64,000 nt of DNA, taken from positions 2,790,001 to 2,854,000 of the forward strand of contig NZ_CP042906.1 in NCBI RefSeq assembly GCF_008728855.1, in the 5' to 3' direction. Position 1 is the first letter of the stretch; every line of letters begins with the position of its first letter. A model generated the notes under the pieces. That model was not told the origin of the DNA. It searched no databases and was given only the letters and a program-made list of their open reading frames with translations. Below, piece after piece: positions 17,644 through 25,707 of the stretch. Made by a program: the position numbers and the translations under genes. Source of the stretch: Hypericibacter terrae (GTDB lineage: Bacteria; Pseudomonadota; Alphaproteobacteria; Dongiales; Dongiaceae).

Positions 17644-17889
17644 TCCCAAGCGCCTCCCCGCGCTTCTGCCGTCTTGTCCGATCCGCAAACCTCGGCTGGC
17701 AACTGAACGCCCGCCACTGCATACCCGGAAAATCATAGACCTATTGGGGCATGCCCGCTTCGGTTTGTCCGACGAGACATCGCCGGGCCGGCCGTAGTCC
17801 CTCAACCGCCCGGCAATATCCCGCTCTATACTTGCACGCAAGACAGGCTGGCCCCACGAGGCTCGGCAGGCGCAATCCTCCTAGCGAAA

Positions 17890-18055
17890 TGCGCCGCCGC
17901 CGAGAGAGATTATCTTGGCCTGAGCATAGATTTCCTCCGGCCCGCAAGACCGTTCCCGGTCGACGATCCTGCGCGCGCCGTTCGGCCCGACATCGGCGCC
18001 CATGACCGGATCGTTCAGCGGATCGAATTCCCGGACGTGATCTCGATGCTCAGGC
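17890..18055 (+). pseudogene. Decayed Lrp/AsnC gene remnant
   Basis: The plus strand at 17986-18054 reads PDIGAHDRIVQRIEFPDV-ISMLR without a stop. This matches the RAM-domain end of the window's own Lrp gene (PDIAAYDSVYKRIIQRIE..., with four residues missing). Directly upstream, 17890-17935 resembles the promoter region of that gene at 8884-8926 (GCCGCCGAG-AGATTAT, AGATTT). Between them only a trace of the coding start is left (CCGCAAGACCGTT versus CCGCAAAATCCTG). The reading is an Lrp-type gene that lost about 100 internal codons. It has no start codon or complete domain. The stop of the convergent adenylating enzyme lies inside it. Confidence 0.65.
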
Positions 18056-19717
18056 CTTCGGCGCGATGGGTCGGGCGCCCAACGTCTGAAGCGCCTTCCG
18101 ATCGATCTTGCCGGAGGGAAGCTGCGGAAATCGATTGAGGAGCATGATGCGGGCGGGTCTGGCGAAGACCGGCAACCGCTTGGCGCAGAGCGACTTCAGC
18201 GCAGCGCCGAGTTTGTCGTCCTTCTCGGCCAGCACGGCGGCAAAAACCCGTTCTTTGAACGGCCCGGCTTCAAGGACGATGGCCACGGCGTCGCGAACCG
18301 CCGGATGGCCCTTCAACGCGGCCTCGACTTCCCCCAGGTCGAAACGATGGCCGCGCAGCTTGATTCGATAGTCGGCCCGACCGACCAGATGGTAATTGCC
18401 GTCGTCGCCGAGGCGCGCTAGATCGCCGGTCCGGTAGGATTGCGCGGCCCCTTGAATGCGGCTGGCCTCCGTCAGCTCGGGCTTCTTCCAATAGCCCATC
18501 ATGACGGTGTCGCCGACCACGCAGATCTCGCCCACCTCGCCGTCGGGAACAGGCTGCCCTTCCGCATTGCGCAGCGTCAGGTCATAGGTCTCCGTCGGCC
18601 GTCCGAGAGGAATCATGTCGAGACCCTCCGGCAAGGGCCGGGGGGCGCGATAGAGCATGATCCGAAACGCCTCGGACGCGCCATAGGCATTTTCGAACAC
18701 GGCGTTCGGCATGACTTGCATGGCCGCCCTCAAGGCAGGCACCGGCAAGCGCTCTCCAAAGAAGATGACAAGGCGCATCCCATCGAGGCGGGTGCCTTTC
18801 AGCGGTTCGCTCTCGACCAGCAATCTCAGCGCGGTCGCCGCCGTGATCCAGACGGAAACGCGCTCCTGCTGCAGGATGGTGGCGATCCGGTCCGGGAACA
18901 TCGCCTCTTCATCCGTCACGAGCCGGAGGCTGCAGCCGCCGATCAGCGGACAGAAAATTTGAAGCGAGGCGGCATATTGCAGCGGAATGAGACTGATCAT
19001 GCGGTCGTTGCCGCTGACCGCGTCGCCGGCAGCAAGCGCCGCGACCGTGCCGGCCATGCCCCCGTAGGAGACCATGATGCCTTTGGGCTCCCCGGTCGAA
19101 CCGGACGTGAAATAGAGTGCCGCCAACGCTTTCGGATCCACGGGCGCCGGTCGTGGCAGCGGCGTGATTCCGCGAACCAGATCCGCCAGCCCGCGGCCCT
19201 CATCCGTCATCTCGATGCAGACGGTCGGAGGGAGCCTTGGCGCGCCGGCCTCCGCTTCGAGCTTTCGCTTCATCCTGCTCGTCGTGAGCAGGAGATGCGG
19301 TTCTATGCTGGCCAGCTGTCGATGAAGGCGATCGGGCGGGCCGTTGAACTGCAGCGGGGCAAAACAGGCGCCGGCAGCCAGAACGCCATAGAGGAGACAG
19401 AGGGTCTCGAGCGTCTTGGGAAGACAGACGGCAACGCGATGCCCGGCGGCGAGTGAATGCTCTTGCTGCAGCCAGGCGGCAACAGCGAGCATCCGCGCCC
19501 GGGCTTCGGAGTAACGGAGATCGCCCTTTGCTGTTTTATAGAGAATCCGGTCGTGCCACTCGGCCGGAACATCGCAGAGCTGTTGCGCAATCGGCCTTAT
19601 GTTCAATTGGCGGCCCCCGTCGACGCGATCCGACAGCGATGTTACCTGGGGCCATCCGGGTTGACCACAGGCCATGTCTCTGACCGAGGCCTGCGAATTG
19701 CCGGCGCTGCGGGTCAA
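18050..19717 (-). CDS. Stand-alone AMP-forming adenylating enzyme (acyl/amino-acid activating)
   Basis: Up to 555 residues. The ANL-superfamily motifs are A3 YFTSGSTGEPKG (202-213), A5 FENAYGASEA, A7/A8 YRTGDLA and RIKLRGHRFDLGEVE, and A10 QLPSGKIDRKAL with the catalytic Lys. The layout resembles NRPS adenylation domains or D-alanine-carrier ligases more than fatty acyl-CoA ligases. No carrier-protein or condensation gene is adjacent, so its partner is unknown. The start is unsure: ATG 19717, ATG 19675 or a TTG near 19603 with a G-rich site are possible. The stop overlaps the Lrp remnant. Confidence 0.88.
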   Translation of the reverse strand: MTRSAGNSQASVRDMACGQPGWPQVTSLSDRVDGGRQLNIRPIAQQLCDVPAEWHDRILYKTAKGDLRYSEARARMLAVAAWLQQEHSLAAGHRVAVCLPKTLETLCLLYGVLAAGACFAPLQFNGPPDRLHRQLASIEPHLLLTTSRMKRKLEAEAGAPRLPPTVCIEMTDEGRGLADLVRGITPLPRPAPVDPKALAALYFTSGSTGEPKGIMVSYGGMAGTVAALAAGDAVSGNDRMISLIPLQYAASLQIFCPLIGGCSLRLVTDEEAMFPDRIATILQQERVSVWITAATALRLLVESEPLKGTRLDGMRLVIFFGERLPVPALRAAMQVMPNAVFENAYGASEAFRIMLYRAPRPLPEGLDMIPLGRPTETYDLTLRNAEGQPVPDGEVGEICVVGDTVMMGYWKKPELTEASRIQGAAQSYRTGDLARLGDDGNYHLVGRADYRIKLRGHRFDLGEVEAALKGHPAVRDAVAIVLEAGPFKERVFAAVLAEKDDKLGAALKSLCAKRLPVFARPARIMLLNRFPQLPSGKIDRKALQTLGARPIAPKA

Positions 19718-19844
19718 ATCCTGACCTTATGGTCGCCAGAGCAAGGGCCGAATGGCGCCCAGCCGAAAACCCGGATTGCGGCGCGGTGGCAACTCGGACT
19801 TTCGCAGCCGCAGGCAGGATGCTAAGTGATGGCCCGCAGCAGAG

Positions 19845-19934
19845 GGATGGGTGGCCGAGCGGTTGAAGGCACCGGTCTTGAAAACCGGCATGGCGGCAAC
19901 GCCATCGTGGGTTCGAATCCCACCCCATCCGCCA
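19845..19934 (+). tRNA. tRNA-Ser, anticodon TGA
   Basis: Ninety bases including encoded CCA. The acceptor arm GGATGGG pairs with CCCATCC (discriminator G); the D arm starts TGGCCGAGCGGTTGAAGGC; the anticodon loop CTTGAAA at 19877-19883 has anticodon TGA at 19879-19881. A long variable arm (ATGGCGGCAACGCCAT) is typical of serine tRNAs. The T arm is GTGGG-TTCGAAT-CCCAC. It reads UCA and probably other UCN codons. No integrase or repeat of the 3' end is seen nearby. Confidence 0.97.
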
Positions 19935-19950
19935 CCCTGGTGCTTGGCGT

Positions 19951-20385
19951 TTAGCGAGCCTGCGCCGTCAACGCGTTCCAGGCGGCCAGAGAGTCCATGT
20001 AGTCTCTCCAGTGCGTGATCTTTCGGTCTTCGATCTTGACGATCGAGCAGAACCGATTGTCGTATTTCACGGCCGTCGCGAGGATCGTTCCATGGACCTC
20101 GTATTCGATGACGACGACACGGCCGTCGTCTGTCTTGTGGGCGATCAACTTATCCGCAGATTGAAGCGCGATATTGTCGACATAGCCCCTGAACGCGGCC
20201 ATCAGGCCGCTTCGCCCTTGGATGACGCGAGGCCAGCCCGGGACGTCATAGCGGACCTCGTAGATGACGTCATCGGCGAGGATGTCGAAGAAGTGATCGC
20301 CATCGACGAGCCCGCCCAGCGCCCCGTGGACCAGGTTGAAGTAAGGGTCGGCGGGCTCGTAGGCAGCGTATCTCGGATTCGGCAT
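19951..20385 (-). CDS. NTF2-like / SnoaL-type protein
   Basis: 144 residues, one alpha+beta cone domain: an N-terminal helix (PYFNLVHGALGGLVDGDHFFDILADDVIYEV), GRSGLMAAFRGYV, and a C-terminal strand set ending KITHWRDYMDSLAAW. These are typical of SnoaL/ketosteroid-isomerase-like proteins. Such small folds act as isomerases, hydrolases or binding proteins; no specific role can be read. It lies between the tRNA gene and the hemerythrin gene and is transcribed away from the latter. Confidence 0.85.
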   Translation of the reverse strand: MPNPRYAAYEPADPYFNLVHGALGGLVDGDHFFDILADDVIYEVRYDVPGWPRVIQGRSGLMAAFRGYVDNIALQSADKLIAHKTDDGRVVVIEYEVHGTILATAVKYDNRFCSIVKIEDRKITHWRDYMDSLAAWNALTAQAR

Positions 20386-20530
20386 CTGGCTCTCTCAGCA
20401 GGTCGAGATGTGGCTTGCGGAACAAGGGCTACATATAAACCGGTAGCTTGGTTCGAAGGAGAAGGCACTTTGAGATCAGCGACTTATGTCAAAGTAAGTT
20501 ATGCAAGAGCCGTCTCTGGCACCTTGAGGA

Positions 20531-20555
20531 GGAACCTCTCCCCGCGGGTGCCGTT
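20531..20555 (+). promoter_or_regulatory. EcfG-type general stress promoter
   Basis: GGAAC at 20531-20535 and CGTT at 20552-20555 are spaced by 16 bases, the consensus of the alphaproteobacterial general-stress sigma factor EcfG. It is 32 bases before the hemerythrin ATG. The match is direct; use by EcfG is inference. Confidence 0.65.
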
Positions 20556-20586
20556 GCGTTGCTGAAACGCAAACTCGTGAGAGACC

Positions 20587-21084
20587 ATGGCACGCGCCGC
20601 GCTGAACGCAATCGAGATCCTGAAGGCCGACCACCGGGAGGTCGAGGCGCTGTTCGAGAAGGTCAGGCAACGGACCTGCATCGGCAAGGAGCGGGAAGCG
20701 CTCGTCCGGGAGATCTGCCTGGCCCTGAGAGACCATGCCACGATCGAGGAAGAGGTCGCCTATCCGGCGTTTCGCGCGGCCGGGGTCGAGAGCCATATCC
20801 TCGACGAGGCGGAGGTCGAGCATGACTCGATCAAGCAGTTGATCGGGACCCTGCAATCCATGGGCGCGAACGACCCGCATTTCGACGCGCGGGTGACCGT
20901 GCTCGGCGAATATGTGAAGCACCATTTCGGCGAGGAGGAGCGGGAGATGTTCCCCCTGGCCCAGGCCGCCGACGCCGAGCTCGATGCCCTCGGCAGGGAT
21001 CTGATCGAGATGAAGCGCCAGCTCGGCGCCGGATGCATGCCGCGACGAACCCGGAACATGCTAGGCCTCGGTACCGCGATCTAG
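20587..21084 (+). CDS. Hemerythrin-domain protein
   Basis: 165 residues. Iron ligands of the four-helix bundle are seen: H16 (ILKADHREVE), H50 and E54 (LRDHATIEEE), H79 (EVEHDS), H112/H113 and E117 (YVKHHFGEEE). Family members bind O2 or NO or protect against iron and peroxide stress. A general-stress promoter precedes it, consistent with an oxidative or desiccation-stress role. The C-terminal 35 residues (MKRQLGAGCMPRRTRNMLGL) are an extension outside the bundle. Six bases separate its stop from that of the convergent porin gene. Confidence 0.94.
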   Translation: MARAALNAIEILKADHREVEALFEKVRQRTCIGKEREALVREICLALRDHATIEEEVAYPAFRAAGVESHILDEAEVEHDSIKQLIGTLQSMGANDPHFDARVTVLGEYVKHHFGEEEREMFPLAQAADAELDALGRDLIEMKRQLGAGCMPRRTRNMLGLGTAI

Positions 21085-21090
21085 CGGAGA

Positions 21091-22632
21091 TCAGAACGCG
21101 ATCTGGGTCCGCAGGGCGAGATCCTCGAAATTCTGCCCGACCTGCTGCGTCCCGCTGGTATCCTTGCGGTCCACATCGACATAGCTGAACTGGAGCTCGA
21201 ACCGCACGAAGTCGGTGGGATACCAGCTGATGCCGACGGAATAGACCTGCTGCAGGCCGCCAAAGACGCCGCCCGTGACGCTCTGCGCTTCGCCGTCGTT
21301 CGTATGCGAATTCAGGTCGGCGATGCTGTAGCGCATCGAGAGTTCCCAGGCGCCCCAGCCGCCGCCGTTCGTGAAGCTGAAGGGATCGGCCGGCGAGGGT
21401 CGCATATAGGCGGCTGCGCTCGGGTTATATTTGCGGCTTTCGCCGGTCATGACCCAGCTGCCTTCGATATATCCGCCCTGGAAGTGGAGCGTGGGCGATG
21501 GGCCGGTGGGCTGGTCCTGATCGACGTCGATGCGGATATATTCGGCCTGGACCAGGAAATTCTTCCAGTTGGCCGCGAGCTCGATGCCATAGGTATCCGC
21601 GCCATTGGCGGGGATCACGCCGGTATCGATCAGCCGGTTCTGATCGATGCGCAGCTCCGGCCGGTCGCGGAGCTGGATGGTCTGGTTGCTCCCCGCATTG
21701 GCGTCGTTCTCGTTGAGGTGGAACGCCTTCGAGGCCGAGATGCCGATATGCGTGTTCCAGTCCTCGCCCCGCAACGGCCTTGTCGCCACGCGCACCGTCC
21801 CGCCGGTCTGCTCGTCGTTCAGCAGGCCTGCGTTCTGCGCGCCGTAGGTGCCGCCGGTCAGGTAGAGCGCGGCGAAATAGTCGTCGCCGGAAGCCTTGGC
21901 ACCGACCGATGCGCGCGCGTCGCCGGCCGCCACGTTGCGCGCGATCTCGACGATGCTCGGCCGCTCCAGGAACAGGAAGTCGTTGGAGCTCATCGAATCC
22001 TGGAGCGTCAGCCAGGGCTTGAAATAGCCGATGGTGGCGGTGATCGGCTTGAAGCCGGTGTAGTTGAGGTTCGCCTCATAGAGCGTGGGCGAGCCGTCGG
22101 GCGAGCCGCCCCAATCGGGCGTGACGTTCAGCGTGAAGTCGCCCATCTTGGCGACAAAGAAGAGGCGACCGCGGCGCAGATTCTCGCCATTGTTGAGATC
22201 CTGCGCGCCCGTGGGTTGCGCATTGTTGCTTGATGAGTTCTGGAAATATCCACCCACATCGAACTGGATCTGGGTGCCGATCGCCAGCGAGTACTGGCCG
22301 TCCTGACTGGAGATCGTGGGCCGGCCGTTGGGGAAGCTGACCAGCGGCTTCTCCTTCTGAACAGCCTCCACCTGCGCCTGAACCTGCTTAGTCTGCTCCT
22401 GCGACTGCCGCAGTTGCTCGTCCTTGGCACTGAGGTCGGCCTTCACGCGCGAGAGCTCCTGCTGCAAGGCCTGGATCTGCTGCTCGATCGCCGTGATCCG
22501 GGAGTCCGTCGAGCTGCCGCTGTCGCTGGTCGCGGATTGCGCCAGGGCGGGATGGGGGAAGGAAGCCGCGAGCGCGAAAAGAACGAAGCCGCACAGTGCC
22601 GCGATCCGATCCGGACGAAACCCAGTTCCCAT
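21091..22632 (-). CDS. Phosphate-selective porin O/P-type outer-membrane protein
   Basis: 513 residues with a signal peptide (cleavage near PALAQ-SAT). Residues about 40-95 form a coiled coil (QIQALQQELSRVKADLSAKD) as in OprP/OprO trimer porins. The rest is a 16-strand-type barrel with many aromatic strand ends and a terminal Phe (LALRTQIAF), the usual outer-membrane assembly signal. It probably lets anions such as phosphate or polyphosphate pass. No Pho box was found in the 269 bases upstream, which hold no gene. Confidence 0.92.
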   Translation of the reverse strand: MGTGFRPDRIAALCGFVLFALAASFPHPALAQSATSDSGSSTDSRITAIEQQIQALQQELSRVKADLSAKDEQLRQSQEQTKQVQAQVEAVQKEKPLVSFPNGRPTISSQDGQYSLAIGTQIQFDVGGYFQNSSSNNAQPTGAQDLNNGENLRRGRLFFVAKMGDFTLNVTPDWGGSPDGSPTLYEANLNYTGFKPITATIGYFKPWLTLQDSMSSNDFLFLERPSIVEIARNVAAGDARASVGAKASGDDYFAALYLTGGTYGAQNAGLLNDEQTGGTVRVATRPLRGEDWNTHIGISASKAFHLNENDANAGSNQTIQLRDRPELRIDQNRLIDTGVIPANGADTYGIELAANWKNFLVQAEYIRIDVDQDQPTGPSPTLHFQGGYIEGSWVMTGESRKYNPSAAAYMRPSPADPFSFTNGGGWGAWELSMRYSIADLNSHTNDGEAQSVTGGVFGGLQQVYSVGISWYPTDFVRFELQFSYVDVDRKDTSGTQQVGQNFEDLALRTQIAF

Positions 22633-22901
22633 CTTCCCCTGCCCTTCCGACCTGCCCTCGCGAATTTCGATGAAAGCGGCAGATCCTTGATGCTAAAGCT
22701 ATCGATGGTCGCGGCCTTCCCGCGCCCGATCACGCAAAAGCCCGGAGGCTTCTTCGTGAAGGCTTCCTCAATGATCGTGACTAGGAAATCTGGAAGAGCA
22801 CCGACCGGGCTAGAACATTCCTGCTGCCACCGCACGGGCCCTGATGGCCGCCCCATATCTCTCACAAGTCACGCGCGGGAACGTCACACGGAGAACTCGG
22901 A

Positions 22902-23366
22902 ATGCGTTCGCTGATTGTCATAGTGGGCCTCGCCGTCGCGGCCTTGACCCAGACGATGGCGTCCGCGCATGCCGAAATCCTGTTCGGGCCCGCGACGGTG
23001 ATCGACGGGGCCACGCTCGAGATCGACGGCCAGACGGTGCGCCTGCTCGATATCGAGGCTCCGGCCCTGACCCAGCTCTGCAAGGACGGGACCGGGGCCG
23101 ACTATGCCTGCGGGCAACGGTCGAGCCAGAGCCTGGCCGAGCTTCTGAAGCAGCGAAAGGTGACCTGCGACTGGTCGAACCTGGACGCCCAGGGCCGCCG
23201 CCTCGCGCGCTGCGGCGTCGCCGGGCAGGACGCCGGATTATGGCTGGTCGGTCAGGGTTGGGCGGTGCCGGACCGCAACTGCAAATGCGAGACCTACCGC
23301 GCGGCCGCCGAGCACGCCAAGGCCCAGAAGCTGGGCCTCTGGGCCGGCGCCTTCGCCCTGCCCTGA
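22902..23366 (+). CDS. Secreted SNase-fold (thermonuclease-like) protein lacking catalytic Glu
   Basis: 154 residues with a signal peptide (cleavage near SAHA-EIL). The SNase-like OB fold shows VIDGATLEI (D35), VRLLDIEAPA (R47) and AQGRRLARCG (R99). The catalytic Glu that follows Pro in nucleases (TPE/APE) is A54 here. Nuclease activity is therefore doubtful; many such proteins bind ligands or act on the envelope. Six Cys residues suggest disulphides in the periplasm. Not clearly in an operon: 155 bases to the PAS gene. Confidence 0.85.
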   Translation: MRSLIVIVGLAVAALTQTMASAHAEILFGPATVIDGATLEIDGQTVRLLDIEAPALTQLCKDGTGADYACGQRSSQSLAELLKQRKVTCDWSNLDAQGRRLARCGVAGQDAGLWLVGQGWAVPDRNCKCETYRAAAEHAKAQKLGLWAGAFALP

Positions 23367-23521
23367 CCGCCCCTCCCGCCCCGCCCCCTATCCATTGGGC
23401 CAGATTGCAAAGCGGGTCGGCCCGGCCCACTCTGGCGCCCGCGCGCAAACGGGATTCGGAGACGGCGTCGAGCCCGCCGGCCGGTTTGAGCGATTGCCGC
23501 GACGACAAGCGGGGACGACGG

Positions 23522-24010
23522 ATGGCAAGCCTTTTCTGGGACGATCGCCTGGCGGATCTCTTTGCCTATTGGAGCGCGAAACGCGGCAACCGGCCGGCGC
23601 CGAGCCGTCGCGATCTCGATCCCCGGGACATCACCCGCCTCCTGCCCTTCCTCCATCTGATCGACGTGGAGCCCGAGCCGATGCGGTTCCGGCACCGGCT
23701 GGTGGGCAGCGAACTGGTCGACATGATGGGCCGGAACGTCTCGGGAAAGTATGTGACCGACGTGTTCTATGGCCGCGCCGCCGACGAGATCCTCGAGACG
23801 ATGCGGTCCCTGGCGACCGAGATCCGCCCGTTCCGCCGCCGCTCGCGCATGGAATGGCACCGTGCCGACTGGCTCACCATGGAATCGCTCGAGCTGCCGC
23901 TGATCGACGAGACCGGCCGGGTCAATATGATCCTCTGCGGCCGCAGCTTCACCATGACCGACCCGGCCTTCGGGTCGACGCTGAACTTCGACCCGCTGCC
24001 GCTACGCTGA
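23522..24010 (+). CDS. PAS_5 (PF07310) family protein
   Basis: 162 residues from ATG 23522 with GGGGACG upstream. The pattern LADLFAYWSAKRGNRPAPSR, DPRDITRLLPFLHLIDVE and FRHRLVGSELVDMMGRNVSGK is the signature of this alphaproteobacterial PAS-like family. Most such proteins are single-domain and of unknown function; a heme or small-ligand sensing role is possible. No output domain is fused. Confidence 0.9.
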   Translation: MASLFWDDRLADLFAYWSAKRGNRPAPSRRDLDPRDITRLLPFLHLIDVEPEPMRFRHRLVGSELVDMMGRNVSGKYVTDVFYGRAADEILETMRSLATEIRPFRRRSRMEWHRADWLTMESLELPLIDETGRVNMILCGRSFTMTDPAFGSTLNFDPLPLR

Positions 24011-24067
24011 CAGCCAGGGTGCACCGACCCGATTCTCCGCCGGCGCGAGCGATGCTTGCTTCAATTT

Positions 24068-24104
24068 TTGCCCAACGATCGAGCGCAATCAAAGTGTTGG
24101 GCAA
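24068..24104 (+). promoter_or_regulatory. Inverted repeat TTGCCCAAC / GTTGGGCAA
   Basis: Perfect 9-base arms at 24068-24076 and 24096-24104 with a 19-base loop, in the 211-base gap between the PAS gene and the first TPR gene. No T tract follows, so a terminator is less likely than an operator or an RNA stem in the TPR leader. Confidence 0.45.
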
Positions 24105-24221
24105 GGGGCGAGTCCGAAGCGACGAACTCCTGCGCGGTTTACGCCCTCTCAATGAATTGGATGTTCTCTGGTGCGGTGAACCCGCCCGCGGATTTTCAAC
24201 CTTTGAGATCGGACCCGGCTC

Positions 24222-25682
24222 ATGCACTTCATTCCCCCGCGCCCCCTCGCGGCAGTCCTCATCGGCCTCTTCCTGGTCGCATGCGGCGTCGGCTCCGCTC
24301 GCGCCGAAGAGCAGCCGTGGCTGGACCTTCTGAAGCAGCAGAAGTTCGAGGCATTGGAGGCCGAGCTGCAGAAGCTGCAGACGACCTTCGTGGAAGGCGA
24401 ATGCGCGGAGTGCTTGGCGAATGCGCCTTATGTCAAATTCGCGACATCCGACCCCCTGATCGGCGAACGGCTCGATGAATGGGTGGCGACACACCCTGAC
24501 TCGGCCGCCGCTCACCTCGCCCGCGGGCGGTATCTCAACCATATCGCCTGGCTGGCACGGGGAACCGGCACTGCGTCCCAGACTCGGCCCGAGCAGTTTG
24601 CCGAGATGGAGCGCCTGCAGACCGCGGCGGTCCAGGACCTGCTCTGGACAGTCCAGCATGAGCCGAGATCACCCCTGGCGTTTGCCGACCTGATCTATAT
24701 CTCCACGGCCCAGCGCGGCGAAATCGCTGCGGCGCAGATTTATGACTCCGCTCTCCAGGCCAATCCGGACTCGCCGGCGATCTATCGGGCCCGCGTCTGG
24801 TCGCTCTCTCCCTGGTGGCAGGGCGTATTGCCCTGGTCCGACGCCATGGAACGGCAAAGAGCCTATATCGCCGATTTACAGCAGAAATACTCCGACCGCC
24901 CCGGCTTCGAATGGCTGGAGGGATATGCCGACTATATGGAGGCCGAAGCTTTTCTTCGAACCGGGGACATCGATGCCGCTATCTCAAGCTTTACGAAGGC
25001 CTTGTCGGCGCGGGAACGGACTCCCTATCTCCTCGCCCGCGCCGAGGCCTATGGAGACCTCAAAAAGCTGGAACTGCGCGATGCCGATCTGAAGCGCGCA
25101 TTGGAACTCAGCCCCGATGACGAAGACGCCCTGTTTGAGAATGGGCGACTGAATTCCCGGATCTGCCGAAAAGCGCACTCAGACGGCACCGACGCGACGG
25201 ACGTCTGCAAAGCCGCGATCGAGCAGTTCGACGCCGCCGTCGCGGCGGATCCGCTGGCACCCAAACCTCTCCTGTATCGTAGCCTGCTCCTGGCCGCGAT
25301 TGGCCAGCACGAAGACGCCCGTCGCGATCTGCACAATGCGGATGTCTACGGAAAGTTCGATGCCTGGACCCAGGACATGATGGCGTCGATTTATCGAATC
25401 TTCGATCACGACGCGGCCAAAGTCGCATTCCAGAACGCTATCGCGCTTGGCCCAAATGATCCCTATTGGGTCGAGCACTATCTCCTCTTCCTCGCGCAAA
25501 CCGGGGACTGCGACTTTCTCAAGGTCCAAGCGAGCTATCGCGAGCGTTGCAGGCAGTCGAACCGGTGTCAGATGGTCGGCGATCTCGACGGCATGACGGA
25601 GAGTTTCCAGCAGACCCGACGCCAAAGCTGTGCGGGAAAGGAATGGCAGCAGCCGGAAACGTCGCTGGCAATGCCGGAGTGA
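24222..25682 (+). CDS. Exported TPR protein, paralogue A
   Basis: 486 residues. The N-terminus has a membrane segment with LVAC at 18-21, a lipobox that would make it a lipoprotein; a Sec cleavage after SARA is the alternative. Residues about 30-200 have a conserved KFATSDPLIGERLDEWVATHPDSAAAHLARG part; 210-430 are TPR helices. A C-terminal block has four Cys spaced C-x12-C-x5-C-x20-C. The next gene is a paralogue with the same layout and Cys spacing. Probable periplasmic scaffold; partners unknown. No strong ribosome site is seen before ATG 24222. Confidence 0.87.
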   Translation: MHFIPPRPLAAVLIGLFLVACGVGSARAEEQPWLDLLKQQKFEALEAELQKLQTTFVEGECAECLANAPYVKFATSDPLIGERLDEWVATHPDSAAAHLARGRYLNHIAWLARGTGTASQTRPEQFAEMERLQTAAVQDLLWTVQHEPRSPLAFADLIYISTAQRGEIAAAQIYDSALQANPDSPAIYRARVWSLSPWWQGVLPWSDAMERQRAYIADLQQKYSDRPGFEWLEGYADYMEAEAFLRTGDIDAAISSFTKALSARERTPYLLARAEAYGDLKKLELRDADLKRALELSPDDEDALFENGRLNSRICRKAHSDGTDATDVCKAAIEQFDAAVAADPLAPKPLLYRSLLLAAIGQHEDARRDLHNADVYGKFDAWTQDMMASIYRIFDHDAAKVAFQNAIALGPNDPYWVEHYLLFLAQTGDCDFLKVQASYRERCRQSNRCQMVGDLDGMTESFQQTRRQSCAGKEWQQPETSLAMPE

Positions 25683-25707
25683 ATGGCAAGAATTCGGGGG
25701 ATGAACC

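Noticed and set aside
19845-19934. tRNA-Ser as an integration site of a genomic island
   Set aside because: No integrase, no direct repeat of the tRNA 3' end seen in the window.
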